A stretch of 64,000 nucleotides of DNA from contig NZ_JACIJE010000005.1 in the NCBI RefSeq assembly GCF_014199195.1, positions 186,001 to 250,000 of the forward strand, read 5' to 3'. The notes under the pieces were generated by a model, which worked only from the letters and a program-made list of their open reading frames with translations, did not search any database and was not told the origin of the DNA. Below are positions 40,192 through 49,311 of this stretch, one piece after another. Each line of letters starts with the position of its first letter. Within the stretch, counting starts at the first letter, position 1. The stretch comes from Neoroseomonas alkaliterrae. GTDB taxonomy: Bacteria; Pseudomonadota; Alphaproteobacteria; Acetobacterales; Acetobacteraceae. The position numbers and the translations under genes are program-made.

Positions 40192-42933
40192 TCAGGCCGG
40201 GCCCACCCGCGCCGCGCTGAACTTGAAGCCGGGAATGCGGCCGAAGGGATCGAGCCGCGGATCGGTCAGCATGTTCGCCGGCGCCTCCCGGTAGGCGAAG
40301 GAGAGGAACACCATCCCCTCCGGCAGCGCCGGATCCTCCCTTGCCGCGCATTCCACCGCCCCGCGCCGGGTGGCGATGCGCACGCGCGCACCGGGCGCGA
40401 GGCCGAGCCTGCGCATCGCCTGCGGCGAGAGGGCCGCGACCGGCGCGGGCCGCAGCGCATCGAGCACGCGCGCGCGCCGCGTCATCGCCCCGGTGTGCCA
40501 GTGTTCCAGCTCGCGCCCCGTGGTCAGCACGAAGGGGAAATCGGCGTCCGGCAACTCGGCCGGGTCCGAGAGGCCGGCGGGCACCAGCCGCGCCCGGCCA
40601 TCCGCGGTGTGGAAGGCGTCGTGGAAGATGATCCCCTCGCCCGGCATGTCGGGGCCGTGGCAGGGATAGGTCACGCTGCCCTCGCGCTCCAGCCGCTCCC
40701 AGGTGATGTTGGCGAGGCTCGGCATGGCCTGCGCCATCTCGGCGAAGACCTCGCGCGGGCCGCCATACCGCCAGCCGAGGCCGAGCCGCCGCGCCATCGC
40801 GACGATGATGTCGAGGTCCTGCCGCGCCTCGCCCGGCGGCGCCAGCGCCGCGCGGCCCAGCTGCACCTGGCGGTTGGTGTTGGTCACGGTGCCGGTCTTC
40901 TCCGGCCAGGCGCTCGCGGGCAGCACCACGTCGGCGAGTGCCGCGGTCTCGGTCAGGAACAGGTCCTGCACCACGAGGTGCCGCAGCCGCGCCAGCGCGG
41001 CGCGCGCATGGCCGAGATCGGGGTCCGACATCGCCGGATTCTCGCCCATGACATAGAGGCCCTCGATCGCGCCCCGCCCCGCGGCCTCGGTGATCTCCAC
41101 CACCGTCAGCCCGGGTGCGGCGGGGACCGGCGCGCCCCACAGCGCCTCGAGCCGCGCGCGCGCCGCATCGTCGTCGGTGCGCTGGTAGTCGGGCAGCGCC
41201 ATCGGGATCAGCCCGACATCGGAGGCGCCCTGCACGTTGTTCTGCCCGCGCAGGGGATGCAGCCCCGTCCCCGGCCGCCCCACCTGCCCGCAGACGAGCG
41301 CGAGCGCGATCAGCGCCCGCGCATTGTCCGTCCCATGCACGGATTGCGAGACGCCCATGCCCCACAGGATCAGCGCGCGCTCCGCCCGCGCATAGCGGCG
41401 CGCGACGCGGCGGATCTGCGCCGCCGGCACGCCGCAGCGCGCCTCGACCGCCTCGGGCGCATAGGCCCTCACGTGTTCGGCCAGCGCCTCGAAGCCGGCG
41501 AGGCGGCGCGCCACGAAGTCGCGGTCGTGCAGCCCCTCGGCGATCACCACATGCAGCATCGCGTTGAGCAGCGCGACATCCTGGCCGGGGGCGAATCGCA
41601 CCACCTCCTCGGCGAAGCGGTCGAGGCCCGTCCCGCGCGGATCCATCACGATGAGCCCGGCGCCGCGCGCCGCGGCGTCCTTGAGGAAGGTCGCCGCGAC
41701 GGGGTGGTTCTCGGTCGGCCGCGCGCCGATGACCAGGATCACGTCGGCCTCGGCCGCGGCGGTGAAGGGCGCCGTCACCGCGCCGCTGCCGATCCCCTCC
41801 AGCAGGGCCGCGACCGAGGAGGCGTGGCAGAGCCGCGTGCAATGGTCCACGTTGTTGGTGCCGAAGCCCGTGCGCACGAGCTTCTGGAACAGATACGCCT
41901 CCTCGTTCGAGCCCTTCGCGCTGCCGAAGCCGGCGAGCGCCGAGGGTCCGCGCGCGCTGCGGATGGCCGCGAAGCCGCCGGCGGCGCGATCCAGCGCCTC
42001 CTCCCAATCCGCCTCGCGGAACTTCGCCCGCGCGCGGGCGGGATCGAGGCAATCGGCCGGATCCTTCGCCGCGCCCTCGAGGCGGACCAGCGGCCGCGTC
42101 AGCCGTTCGGGATGGACGACGTAGTCGAAGCCGAAGCGTCCCTTCACGCAGAGCCGCCCGCGATTGGCCGGCCCGTCGCGGCCGACCACCTCCTCGATCC
42201 GCCCCTCGCGCGCGCGGAAGCCGAGTTGGCAGCCGACGCCGCAATAGGGGCAGACGCTCGCAGTCTCGGGAGCGGGCGCGCCGCGCCGCCGCCCGGCCTC
42301 GTCGGCGACCGACTTCGCCATCAGCGCGCCGGTCGGGCAGGCCTCGACGCATTCCCCGCAGCCGACGCAGGAGGAGCAGCCCATCGCGTCGAGCAGGTCG
42401 AAGGCGACGCGCACCCCCATGCCGCGATGGGCGAAGCCGATCACGTCGTTGTGCTGCACCTCGCGGCAGGCGCGCTCGCACAGCCCGCAGGCGATGCAGG
42501 CATCGAGGTTCACCGCCATGGCGGGGTGCGTCACGTCGGGCGCCGGCCGCGCCTCCTCGGGCGCGAAGCGCGAGCGCGTGACGCCGAGCCGCTCCGCCCA
42601 GTGCGCGAAGCCCCCCGTGCCGTCGCGCGCAGTGCCTTCCGGCTGGTCCGCGAGCAGCAGCTCGAACACCATCCGCCGCGCCCGCGCCGCGCGCGCGCTC
42701 GCGCTCCGCACCACCATCCCCGGCACGGGGCGGCGGATGCAGGAGGCGGCGAGCACGCGCTCGCCCTCGATCTCCACGAGGCAGGCACGGCAATTGCCGT
42801 CGGGCCGGTAGCCCGGGCGCGGAAGGTGGCACAGATGCGGGATCGCGGTGCCCGCGCGCCGTGCGGCCTCCCAGATCGTCTCGCCCGCCTCCGCCTGCAC
42901 CGCGACGCCATCGAGGGTGAAGGCGATCGTCAT
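40192..42933 (-). CDS. fdsA: NAD-dependent formate dehydrogenase, molybdopterin alpha subunit
   Basis: This 913-residue protein has an N-terminal 2Fe-2S domain (Cys35, Cys48, Cys51, Cys65), a two-cluster ferredoxin segment (Cys146-156 and Cys189-199), the 4Fe-4S motif CPYCGVGC (228-235) with Cys262, and the bis-MGD molybdenum domain. The metal ligand is Cys369 in HCTRLCHAS, where some relatives have selenocysteine. It oxidises formate to CO2. The ATG overlaps the stop of the beta/gamma fusion by ATGA. No fdsC (fdhD) or fdsD follows; hmgA converges 9 bases from its stop. Confidence 0.9.
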   Translation of the reverse strand: MTIAFTLDGVAVQAEAGETIWEAARRAGTAIPHLCHLPRPGYRPDGNCRACLVEIEGERVLAASCIRRPVPGMVVRSASARAARARRMVFELLLADQPEGTARDGTGGFAHWAERLGVTRSRFAPEEARPAPDVTHPAMAVNLDACIACGLCERACREVQHNDVIGFAHRGMGVRVAFDLLDAMGCSSCVGCGECVEACPTGALMAKSVADEAGRRRGAPAPETASVCPYCGVGCQLGFRAREGRIEEVVGRDGPANRGRLCVKGRFGFDYVVHPERLTRPLVRLEGAAKDPADCLDPARARAKFREADWEEALDRAAGGFAAIRSARGPSALAGFGSAKGSNEEAYLFQKLVRTGFGTNNVDHCTRLCHASSVAALLEGIGSGAVTAPFTAAAEADVILVIGARPTENHPVAATFLKDAAARGAGLIVMDPRGTGLDRFAEEVVRFAPGQDVALLNAMLHVVIAEGLHDRDFVARRLAGFEALAEHVRAYAPEAVEARCGVPAAQIRRVARRYARAERALILWGMGVSQSVHGTDNARALIALALVCGQVGRPGTGLHPLRGQNNVQGASDVGLIPMALPDYQRTDDDAARARLEALWGAPVPAAPGLTVVEITEAAGRGAIEGLYVMGENPAMSDPDLGHARAALARLRHLVVQDLFLTETAALADVVLPASAWPEKTGTVTNTNRQVQLGRAALAPPGEARQDLDIIVAMARRLGLGWRYGGPREVFAEMAQAMPSLANITWERLEREGSVTYPCHGPDMPGEGIIFHDAFHTADGRARLVPAGLSDPAELPDADFPFVLTTGRELEHWHTGAMTRRARVLDALRPAPVAALSPQAMRRLGLAPGARVRIATRRGAVECAAREDPALPEGMVFLSFAYREAPANMLTDPRLDPFGRIPGFKFSAARVGPA

Positions 42934-44555
42934 GGCACCGCTTCCGGGAAATGGCGCAGCAGCGAGCGCACCGGGTTCATCGCCGCCTGGCCGAGGCCGC
43001 AGATCGAGCCATCCGCCATCGCCTCGGCAAGTTCGCCGAGCAGCGCGCGGTCCCATGCCGGAGCCTCGAGCAGCCGCACCGCCTTGGCGGTGCCGACGCG
43101 GCAGGGCGTGCATTGGCCGCAGCTCTCGTCGCGGAAGAAGCGCAGCAGGTTGCGCGCCGCCCCGGCAAGGTCGTCGCGATCCGACAGCACCACGATCGCC
43201 GCCGAGCCGATGAAGCAGCCCTCGGCCTCCAGCGTGCCGAAGCCGAGCGGCAGGTCGGCGCGCGAGGCCGGCAGGATGCCGCCCGAGGCCCCGCCCGGCA
43301 GGAAGGCGGCGAAGCGGTGGCCCTCGGCCACGCCGCCGCCATGCGTCTCGATCAGTTCGCGGGCGGTGATGCCGGCCGGCGCATCCACCACGCCTGGCCG
43401 GCGCACCCGGCCCGAGAGGCTGTAGAGCCGCCGCCCGGCCTGGCCGCGCAACCCCGCGGCGGCGAAGCGCGCGGCGGCCTCCGGCGAGGCGAGGATCTCC
43501 GGCAGCCACCACAGCGTCTCGACATTGTGGATCAGCGTCGGGCGGCCGAAGAGGCCGTGCTCGCCCGGGAAGGGCGGCTTGTGGCGCGGATAGCCGCGCC
43601 GCCCTTCCAGGCTTTCGAGCAGCGCCGTCTCCTCGCCGCAGATATAGGCCCCGGCGCCGCGGCGCAGATGGATCGGGCAGGGCGCGAGCCCGGCGGCCTC
43701 GATCTCGGCGATGGCGCGGGCGAGCAGGGCGCGGATCTCCGGATACTCGTCGCGCAGGTAGATCCAGCACGCCTCGGCCTCGATCGCGCGGGCGGCGAGC
43801 AGCATCCCCTCCAGCACGCGATGCGGCTCGGTTTCGAGGCAGTGGCGGTCCTTGAAGGTGCCGGGCTCGCCCTCGTCGGCGTTGACGACGAGGTGGCGGG
43901 GCCCCGGCTGCGCCATCACCAGCCGCCACTTGCGCGCGGCGGGAAAGCCCGCGCCGCCAAGGCCGCGCAGCCCCGACGCCTCGAGCGCCGCCACCATCGC
44001 CTGCGGGTCGCGCTGCGCGGCGAGCGTCGCGTAGCCGCCGCGCGCGCGGTAGTCCTCGAGCCCCGGCGCGCCGGCCTCCTTCACCGCAGGCGCGGCGAGG
44101 CGCGCCGGCGTGGCGTGGCCGATGCACGCATGCCCCAGGGCCGCCGCAGGCGCCCGGTCGCAGGCGCCCATGCAGGGCGCGTCGAGGATGCGTGCCCCGC
44201 CCGGCGGCGAAGCCCTGAGCGCCGAGGCGAGCGTGGCCGCCCCGGCCATGGCGCAGGGCAGGCCCTGGCAGACGCGGATGACCGGCCGCGGCGCCGCGGC
44301 CTCGTCCGGCAGAACCTCGAAATGGGCGTAGAAGGTCGCGACCTCGAAGACCTCGACCGGGGCGAGGCGGAGCGCCTCGGCGAGCGCGACGAGATGCCCC
44401 TCGCGCAGCGCGCCGTGACGGTCCTGCAGGCGATGCAGATGCTCGATGAGCAGGTCGCGGCGCAGCGGCATCCCCGAAAGTGCGGCCTGCACGGCCTCCC
44501 GCGCCTCCGGCGTGCTCCGGCGGCCCCGGCGCGGCGTTGCCTCGCGCGCGTTCAT
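42930..44555 (-). CDS. NAD-dependent formate dehydrogenase, fused gamma (NuoE-like) and beta (NuoF-like) subunit
   Basis: This 541-residue protein joins two subunits. Residues 1-150 are the 24-kDa NuoE/FdsG part with 2Fe-2S ligands Cys96, Cys101, Cys128 and Cys132. Residues 180-541 are the NuoF/FdsB part with the FMN and NADH loops GLGGAGFPAARKW and NADEGEPGTFKDR, GAGAYICGEETALLE, and 4Fe-4S ligands Cys479, Cys482, Cys485 and Cys519. It passes electrons from the alpha subunit to NAD. In Fds systems the two halves are normally separate genes. Translation is coupled to the alpha subunit (ATGA). Confidence 0.9.
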   Translation of the reverse strand: MNAREATPRRGRRSTPEAREAVQAALSGMPLRRDLLIEHLHRLQDRHGALREGHLVALAEALRLAPVEVFEVATFYAHFEVLPDEAAAPRPVIRVCQGLPCAMAGAATLASALRASPPGGARILDAPCMGACDRAPAAALGHACIGHATPARLAAPAVKEAGAPGLEDYRARGGYATLAAQRDPQAMVAALEASGLRGLGGAGFPAARKWRLVMAQPGPRHLVVNADEGEPGTFKDRHCLETEPHRVLEGMLLAARAIEAEACWIYLRDEYPEIRALLARAIAEIEAAGLAPCPIHLRRGAGAYICGEETALLESLEGRRGYPRHKPPFPGEHGLFGRPTLIHNVETLWWLPEILASPEAAARFAAAGLRGQAGRRLYSLSGRVRRPGVVDAPAGITARELIETHGGGVAEGHRFAAFLPGGASGGILPASRADLPLGFGTLEAEGCFIGSAAIVVLSDRDDLAGAARNLLRFFRDESCGQCTPCRVGTAKAVRLLEAPAWDRALLGELAEAMADGSICGLGQAAMNPVRSLLRHFPEAVP

Positions 44556-44632
44556 CCCTCGCGTTCCGTGGCGATGGCGCTGTCCTCCGGCGGACAGTCT
44601 CGGGGCATAGCGCGACGGGGGCAAGCGGGGGA

Positions 44633-44709
44633 TGGTAGCGGCGAGCGGACTTGAACCGCTGACCCCGGCATTATGAGTGCCGTGCTCTAACCAGCTGAGC
44701 TACGCCGCC
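44633..44709 (-). tRNA. tRNA-Met (anticodon CAT), elongator
   Basis: The reverse strand folds as a 77-base tRNA including encoded CCA. The acceptor GGCGGCG pairs with CGCCGCT allowing a G-U. The D-arm AGCTCAGCTGGTTAGAGC, anticodon loop CTCATAA and T-arm sequence GGTTCAAGTCC are all present. The first pair is G-U and not the initiator mismatch, the D-arm is elongator-like, and the stem lacks the initiator's three G-C pairs. It lies in the gap between mnmA and the formate dehydrogenase genes on the same strand. Confidence 0.95.
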
Positions 44710-44729
44710 ATCCGGACGGGAGCCGCGAG

Positions 44730-45836
44730 TTAGGCCGCGGCCCGCCCCCTGTCAACCGATCCCCGCGCGCGCAGGAAGCCGCCGCCGAGGACGCGATCAC
44801 CATCATACATCACGCAGGCCTGTCCGGGGGCGACGATTCCGGGCTCCTCCAGGCTGATGCGCAGCAGCCCCGCCCCGGCGTCCCAAGCGATGCGCGCCGC
44901 GCGCGGCGCCTCGCGCGCGCGCAGCTTCACCGTGCAGCGCAGCGGCGCCGTTGGCGGGGCGATGAGCCAGTTGACCTCGCCCGCCTCGGCCTCGCGCGTG
45001 GCGAGCGCCTCGCGCGGGGCCACCACCACGCGCCGCGTTCCCGGCTCGACCGCCGCGACATAGAGCTTGCGCCCGCCATCCCAGGAGGCCGCGCCGAGGC
45101 CCCTGCCCTGCCCGACCGTGTAGCGCACGATGCCCGCATGGCCGCCGAGCACGCGGCCATCCTGGTGCACCACCTCGCCGGGCGCGGCGGCGTCGGGGCG
45201 CAGCCGCGCCACCAGCCCGTCGTAGCGGCCCTCGGGCACGAAGCAGATGTCCTGGCTGTCGGCCTTCGCCGCCACCGGCAGGCCGAGCCGCGCCGCCTCG
45301 GCCCGCACCGCCGCCTTGTCCGGCATCCCCCCGAGCGGGAAGCGCGCGAAGGCGAGCTGCTCGCGCGTGGTCGCGGCCAGGAAATAGGACTGGTCCCGCG
45401 CCGGGTCGGCGGCGCGGTGCAGCTCGGGCCCGTCGGGCCCCTCCAAGCGCCGGGCATAGTGGCCGGTGGCCAGCGCCTCGCAGCCGAGGTCGCGCGCCAG
45501 CGCCACCAGGTCGCGGAACTTCACGGTCTGGTTGCAGCGGATGCAGGGCACCGGCGTCTCGCCGCGGGCATAGGTGTCGGCGAAGTCGCCGATCACCTCG
45601 CGGCGGAACACCTGCTCGCGGTCCAGCACGTAGTGCGGGATGCCGAGGCGGTCGGCCACGCTGCGCGCGTCGTGGATGTCCTGCCCGGCGCAGCAGGCGC
45701 CCTTCTTCTGGATGGCGGCGCCATGGTCGTAGAGCTGCAGCGTCGCGCCGATGACCTCGTGGCCCTGCTCGGCCAGCAGGCCCGCGACCACGCTCGAATC
45801 CACGCCGCCCGACATGGCGACGAGGATCCTAGCCAT
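44730..45836 (-). CDS. mnmA: tRNA 2-thiouridylase
   Basis: This 368-residue enzyme has the PP-loop SGGVDSSVV at residues 9-17, the catalytic CIRC pair Cys98 and Cys101 in TPVPCIRCNQ, and Cys in DSQDICFVP near residue 200. It makes the 2-thio group of wobble uridine in tRNAs for Glu, Gln and Lys, using sulfur relayed from IscS. It lies at the end of a minus-strand run from iscR through two cysteine desulfurases, which fits a shared sulfur source. Its start overlaps the end of the tenA gene by 8 bases. The tRNA-Met gene follows. Confidence 0.95.
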   Translation of the reverse strand: MARILVAMSGGVDSSVVAGLLAEQGHEVIGATLQLYDHGAAIQKKGACCAGQDIHDARSVADRLGIPHYVLDREQVFRREVIGDFADTYARGETPVPCIRCNQTVKFRDLVALARDLGCEALATGHYARRLEGPDGPELHRAADPARDQSYFLAATTREQLAFARFPLGGMPDKAAVRAEAARLGLPVAAKADSQDICFVPEGRYDGLVARLRPDAAAPGEVVHQDGRVLGGHAGIVRYTVGQGRGLGAASWDGGRKLYVAAVEPGTRRVVVAPREALATREAEAGEVNWLIAPPTAPLRCTVKLRAREAPRAARIAWDAGAGLLRISLEEPGIVAPGQACVMYDGDRVLGGGFLRARGSVDRGRAAA

Positions 45837-46566
45837 GGACGCTCCCCTCGCCCCCGCCGCCCGTCACGGCATCGAGTCCCTGCTGCCAGAAGCGCTGCTC
45901 GAGCCGCGCCGCCTCGGCGAAATCCGCGGCGAGGCGGGCGAAGCGGGACTCCCCGCCATGCGAGAGCCCGAGCGCGTCGATCCTGGCCGCCGCCGCGCGC
46001 GCCATCGCCTGGTAGTCCTCGGCGGCGTAGGTGTCGATCCAGGACTGGTAGGCATTGCCCTCGGCGCGGCGGGCAGGATCGGCCAGGATCCGCAGCGCCA
46101 CCTCGCCATAGCCCACCGTGCAGGGCGCCAGCGCCACCTCGAGGTCGAGGATGTCCCCGTGCAGCCCGCGATCCAGCACCCAGCGCGTGTAGGAGACGGT
46201 CTCCGCACTTTCCGGCGTCGCGACCACATCGGCCTCGGCGAGGCCCCAATCGGCGCAATACTTCAGATGCAGCTTCGTCTCGTCGAGGATGGCGAGCACG
46301 GCGGCCGCCTTCTCGCGCATCGCCGCAAGGCTCTCCCCCTTCACCACCGCGAGCGCCTTGGCGCGCGCGAAGTGGATGAGGAACAGATAGTCCTGGATGA
46401 GATAGGTGCGGAAGGCCGGCAGCGGCAGCGTGCCGTCCGACAGCCGCTGCACGAAGGGGTGCCACGTATAGCCCGACCACGCCTCGGCCGCGGCCGCGCG
46501 CAGGCGCCGGAACAGGCCGCCCGGGGCGCCGAAATCCGTCTCCCAGCGCGGCGCGGCCATCTCCAT
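45829..46566 (-). CDS. tenA: TenA family protein (aminopyrimidine aminohydrolase / thiaminase II)
   Basis: This 245-residue all-helical haem-oxygenase-like fold has the TenA pattern: WHPFVQRLSDGTLPL, FRTYLIQDYLFLIHFARA, catalytic Cys149 in LAPCTVGYGEVA and a late LEQRFW Glu. It salvages pyrimidine breakdown products for thiamin. A Met two codons later (MAAPRW) is an alternative start. The stop lies 8 bases inside mnmA. Thiamin genes are not adjacent; the link to the Fe-S/sulfur genes is positional only. No TPP riboswitch is visible ahead of it. Confidence 0.88.
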   Translation of the reverse strand: MEMAAPRWETDFGAPGGLFRRLRAAAAEAWSGYTWHPFVQRLSDGTLPLPAFRTYLIQDYLFLIHFARAKALAVVKGESLAAMREKAAAVLAILDETKLHLKYCADWGLAEADVVATPESAETVSYTRWVLDRGLHGDILDLEVALAPCTVGYGEVALRILADPARRAEGNAYQSWIDTYAAEDYQAMARAAAARIDALGLSHGGESRFARLAADFAEAARLEQRFWQQGLDAVTGGGGEGSVHG

Positions 46567-46570
46567 CGCC

Positions 46571-46900
46571 TCAGCCCTGCGCGTTGCGGCTGCCCGCCGG
46601 CAGCTTGACCACGAGCCCGTCCAGCGCCTCGGTCATGATGATCTGGCAGCCGAGGCGGCTCGTCTCCTGCAGGTCGAAGGCGAGGTCGAGCATGTCCTCC
46701 TCGTCCTCGGTCGGCTTGGCGAGCTTGCCGAACCAGGCGGGGTCCACGATCACATGGCAGGTCGAGCAGGCGAGCGAACCCTCGCAGGCGCCCTCGATGT
46801 CCACGCCGTGGCGGTGCGCGATCTCGAGCACGGAGAGCCCGAGCGGCGCATCCACTTCCCTGCGCGTCCCGTCGCGCTCGATGAAGACCATCTTCGGCAT
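46571..46900 (-). CDS. fdx: 2Fe-2S ferredoxin, ISC-type
   Basis: This is a 109-residue adrenodoxin-like ferredoxin. The cluster ligands are in [13 protein letters not shown] and a further Cys in SRLGCQI near residue 84; [13 protein letters not shown] is typical of the vertebrate-type group. It donates electrons in Fe-S cluster assembly. It lies two bases downstream of iscS and 4 bases before tenA on the minus strand. The isc scaffold and chaperone genes (iscU, iscA, hscBA) are not in this cluster, so those functions must be elsewhere. Confidence 0.92.
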   Translation of the reverse strand: MPKMVFIERDGTRREVDAPLGLSVLEIAHRHGVDIEGACEGSLACSTCHVIVDPAWFGKLAKPTEDEEDMLDLAFDLQETSRLGCQIIMTEALDGLVVKLPAGSRNAQG

Positions 46901-46902
46901 CG

Positions 46903-48093
46903 CTACTCCGCCGCCCTGCCTGTTCCGGAAACCGCCGCGCCCCAGGCCCTGCCGAGCATCGCGGCGGCCTGGTCCACATCGGCGGGCGAGGTAAAGCGTC
47001 CGATGCCGATCCGCAAGGTGGCCCGCGCCCGCGATTCGTCGAGCCCGATCGCCTTCAGCACATGGGAGGGCTCGACCTCGGCCGAGGAACAGGCCGAGCC
47101 GGTGGAGACGCAGAGCATCGGCGCCGCGGCCATGATCGCCTGCGCCGAGACGCCGCCGGGGAGGGCGATGCTGGCGTTGCCCGCCACGCGGGGCGCATCG
47201 GGCGCGTTCATCGCAACCCCCGGCACGGCCGCGCGCAGCGCCTCGAGGAAGCGGTCCCGCTGCCCGGCGATGCGCCCGGCATCGAGCATCCCCTCGATGG
47301 CCGCGATCCGGCAGGCCTCGCCGAAGCCGACCACCAGGGGCGCGGGCAGCGTGCCCGAGCGCAGGCCCCTCTCCTGCCCGCCGCCCGAGAACAGCGGCGC
47401 GAGCCGCACCCGCGGCCGGCGGCGGACATAGAGCGCGCCGATGCCCTTCGGCCCATAGACCTTGTGGCCCGAGAGCGAGAGCAGGTCGGCGCGGATCTCC
47501 TCCACATCGAGCGGGATTCGCCCCGCGGCCTGGGCGGCGTCGGTGTGGAACAGCGCCCCGGCCTCCTTGGCGATGGTCCCGATGGCGGCAAGGTCCTGGA
47601 TGACGCCGATCTCGTTGTTCACCGCCATCACGGAAACCAGCAGCGTGCGCCCGTCCACCGCCGCGCGCAGCGCGCCGAGGTCGAGCAGCCCGTTGCCGTC
47701 CACCGGCAGGATGACGGGCTCGAAGCCCTCATCGGCCAGCGCCTTCACGCTTTCCAGGACGCATTTGTGCTCGGTCGCGACGGTGACGATGCGCCTCCGC
47801 TCGCTGCCCTGGGAGGCGGCGAAGCGGGCCGCACCCTTGATCGCGAGGTTGTTCGCCTCGGTCGCGCCGGAGGTCAGCACGATCTCCCGCGCCTCGGCGC
47901 CGATGAGCTCGGCGATCAGGGCGCGCGCCTGCTCCACCGCCTCCTCCGCCGCGCGGCCCATGGCGTGCTCGACGGAGCCGGGGTTGGCGAAGTTCTCCTC
48001 CCACCATGGGCGCATGGCGGCGAGCACGCGCGGATCCACCGGCGTGGTGGCGTGGCAATCGAGGTAGATCGGGCGGTTCGGTCCGGCGGTCAT
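46903..48093 (-). CDS. iscS: Cysteine desulfurase IscS
   Basis: This 396-residue PLP enzyme has Lys211 in [11 protein letters not shown] for the Schiff base and the catalytic loop Cys335 in [15 protein letters not shown], of IscS class II length and spacing. The N-terminus [15 protein letters not shown] matches IscS. It supplies persulfide sulfur for Fe-S clusters and for MnmA. It is separated by 120 bases from a second desulfurase upstream, and followed by fdx. An upstream in-frame extension before MTAGPNRP was not used. IscR, first in this run, probably controls it. Confidence 0.93.
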   Translation of the reverse strand: MTAGPNRPIYLDCHATTPVDPRVLAAMRPWWEENFANPGSVEHAMGRAAEEAVEQARALIAELIGAEAREIVLTSGATEANNLAIKGAARFAASQGSERRRIVTVATEHKCVLESVKALADEGFEPVILPVDGNGLLDLGALRAAVDGRTLLVSVMAVNNEIGVIQDLAAIGTIAKEAGALFHTDAAQAAGRIPLDVEEIRADLLSLSGHKVYGPKGIGALYVRRRPRVRLAPLFSGGGQERGLRSGTLPAPLVVGFGEACRIAAIEGMLDAGRIAGQRDRFLEALRAAVPGVAMNAPDAPRVAGNASIALPGGVSAQAIMAAAPMLCVSTGSACSSAEVEPSHVLKAIGLDESRARATLRIGIGRFTSPADVDQAAAMLGRAWGAAVSGTGRAAE

Positions 48094-48213
48094 GGCGTCA
48101 AGCTGGGGCGTGGCGGCCAGCGGCGGAAGGCGGCGGCGCTGCATGCCCGCCCTGCGCCTCCGGGCTGCGCGCGGGCCGTGGCGGCCGCAGCGCGGCCGGG
48201 TGCGGCCGGGGCG

Positions 48214-49311
48214 TCACGCCGCCACCCGCACGAGCCGCGCCCGCATCGCCGCCCAGGCCGCGACGAAGCGCTCGGCGGCGTCCTCCGCCGCGTTCCATGG
48301 CAGCGAGACGCGGATCGCGCAGGCGGCGTCGGCGCCGAGCCCCATCGCCGCCAGCACATGCGAAGGCCCGACCTTGCCCGAGGAACAGGCCGCCCCCGCG
48401 CTGACCCGCACGCCCGCGAGGTCGAGCGCGATCACCTGCGTCTCCGCCGGCACGCCGGGCAGCAGGATGGAGGTGGTGTTGGGAAGGCGCGGCGCGCCGC
48501 GGCCGGGAAAGCGGGCCTCGGGGGCAATGGCGGCGATCGCGGCCTCGATGGCGTCGCGCAGGGGCGCGAGACGCAGGGCGGCATCGGGCGTGGCGGCCTC
48601 GGCCGCCGCGGCGAGGCCGGCGATGGCCGGCAGCGGCTCCGTCCCGCCCCGCCGCCCGCGCTCCTGCCCGCCGCCGGCGACCAACGCGGGGACATCGAGC
48701 CCCGGGCGCAGCAGCAGCGCCCCCGCCCCCTTGGGCCCGCCCATCTTGTGCCCCGACAGCGCCAGGCTGTCGGCGAGGTTCCACGCAGCCTCCACGCGGC
48801 CCGCCGCCTGCACCGCATCCACATGCAGCAGCGCGCCGTGCCGGCGGCAGATCCCGGCGGCCTCGGCGATCGGGTGCAGCACGCCGGTCTCGTTGTTCGC
48901 CGCCATCAGGCAGACCAGGGCGGGGCCGGCGGCGGCCAGCGCGGCATCGAGCGCGGCGAGATCGAGCCGGCCATCGGCCAGCACCGGCAGCAGCACCGCA
49001 TCGGGGGCGGCGCGCAGCACGGCGGGATGTTCCGTCGCCCCCGCCAGCACTCGCCGGCCCGGCGCGAGCCCGCGCACCGCCAGCGCATTCGCCTCCGTGC
49101 CGCCGGCGGTGAAGACGACATCCTGCGGCCGGGCGCCGAAGCGGGCGGCCAGCCGCGCGCGGCTGTCCTCGAGCAGGCGCCGCGCCGCGCGCCCGCCGCC
49201 ATGCACGGAGGAGGGATTGCCCGGCAGGTCGAGCGCCGCGATCGCCGCCGCCCGCGCCTCCGGGCGCAGCGGTTCGGTGGCGTTGGCGTCGAGGTCGAGC
49301 GGCGTGTTCAT
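48214..49311 (-). CDS. Second cysteine desulfurase (NifS/IscS-like)
   Basis: This 365-residue PLP enzyme of the same fold has Lys189 in LSGHKMGGPKG and catalytic Cys309 in SAGAACSSGKVGPSHVL, so both key residues are present. It is shorter and more divergent than the adjacent IscS (DLDANATEPLRPEAR start). Its ATG overlaps the iscR stop by ATGA, making it the most iscR-proximal gene. Two cysteine desulfurases in tandem suggest division of labour (for example cluster assembly versus tRNA thiolation), but which does which cannot be told. Confidence 0.9.
   Translation of the reverse strand: MNTPLDLDANATEPLRPEARAAAIAALDLPGNPSSVHGGGRAARRLLEDSRARLAARFGARPQDVVFTAGGTEANALAVRGLAPGRRVLAGATEHPAVLRAAPDAVLLPVLADGRLDLAALDAALAAAGPALVCLMAANNETGVLHPIAEAAGICRRHGALLHVDAVQAAGRVEAAWNLADSLALSGHKMGGPKGAGALLLRPGLDVPALVAGGGQERGRRGGTEPLPAIAGLAAAAEAATPDAALRLAPLRDAIEAAIAAIAPEARFPGRGAPRLPNTTSILLPGVPAETQVIALDLAGVRVSAGAACSSGKVGPSHVLAAMGLGADAACAIRVSLPWNAAEDAAERFVAAWAAMRARLVRVAA

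Noticed and set aside
41825..41835. Selenocysteine (TGA) at the formate dehydrogenase metal ligand
   Set aside because: The codon at residue 369 is a Cys codon (aligned HCTRLCH), so this is a cysteine enzyme.
40192..44127. A long minus-strand frame joining formate dehydrogenase alpha to upstream sequence
   Set aside because: The family N-terminus (MTIAFTLDG) begins at 42933, and upstream bases belong to the beta/gamma gene in another frame.
46567..46570. TPP riboswitch ahead of tenA
   Set aside because: Only 4 bases separate tenA from fdx, with no CTGAGA-type leader.
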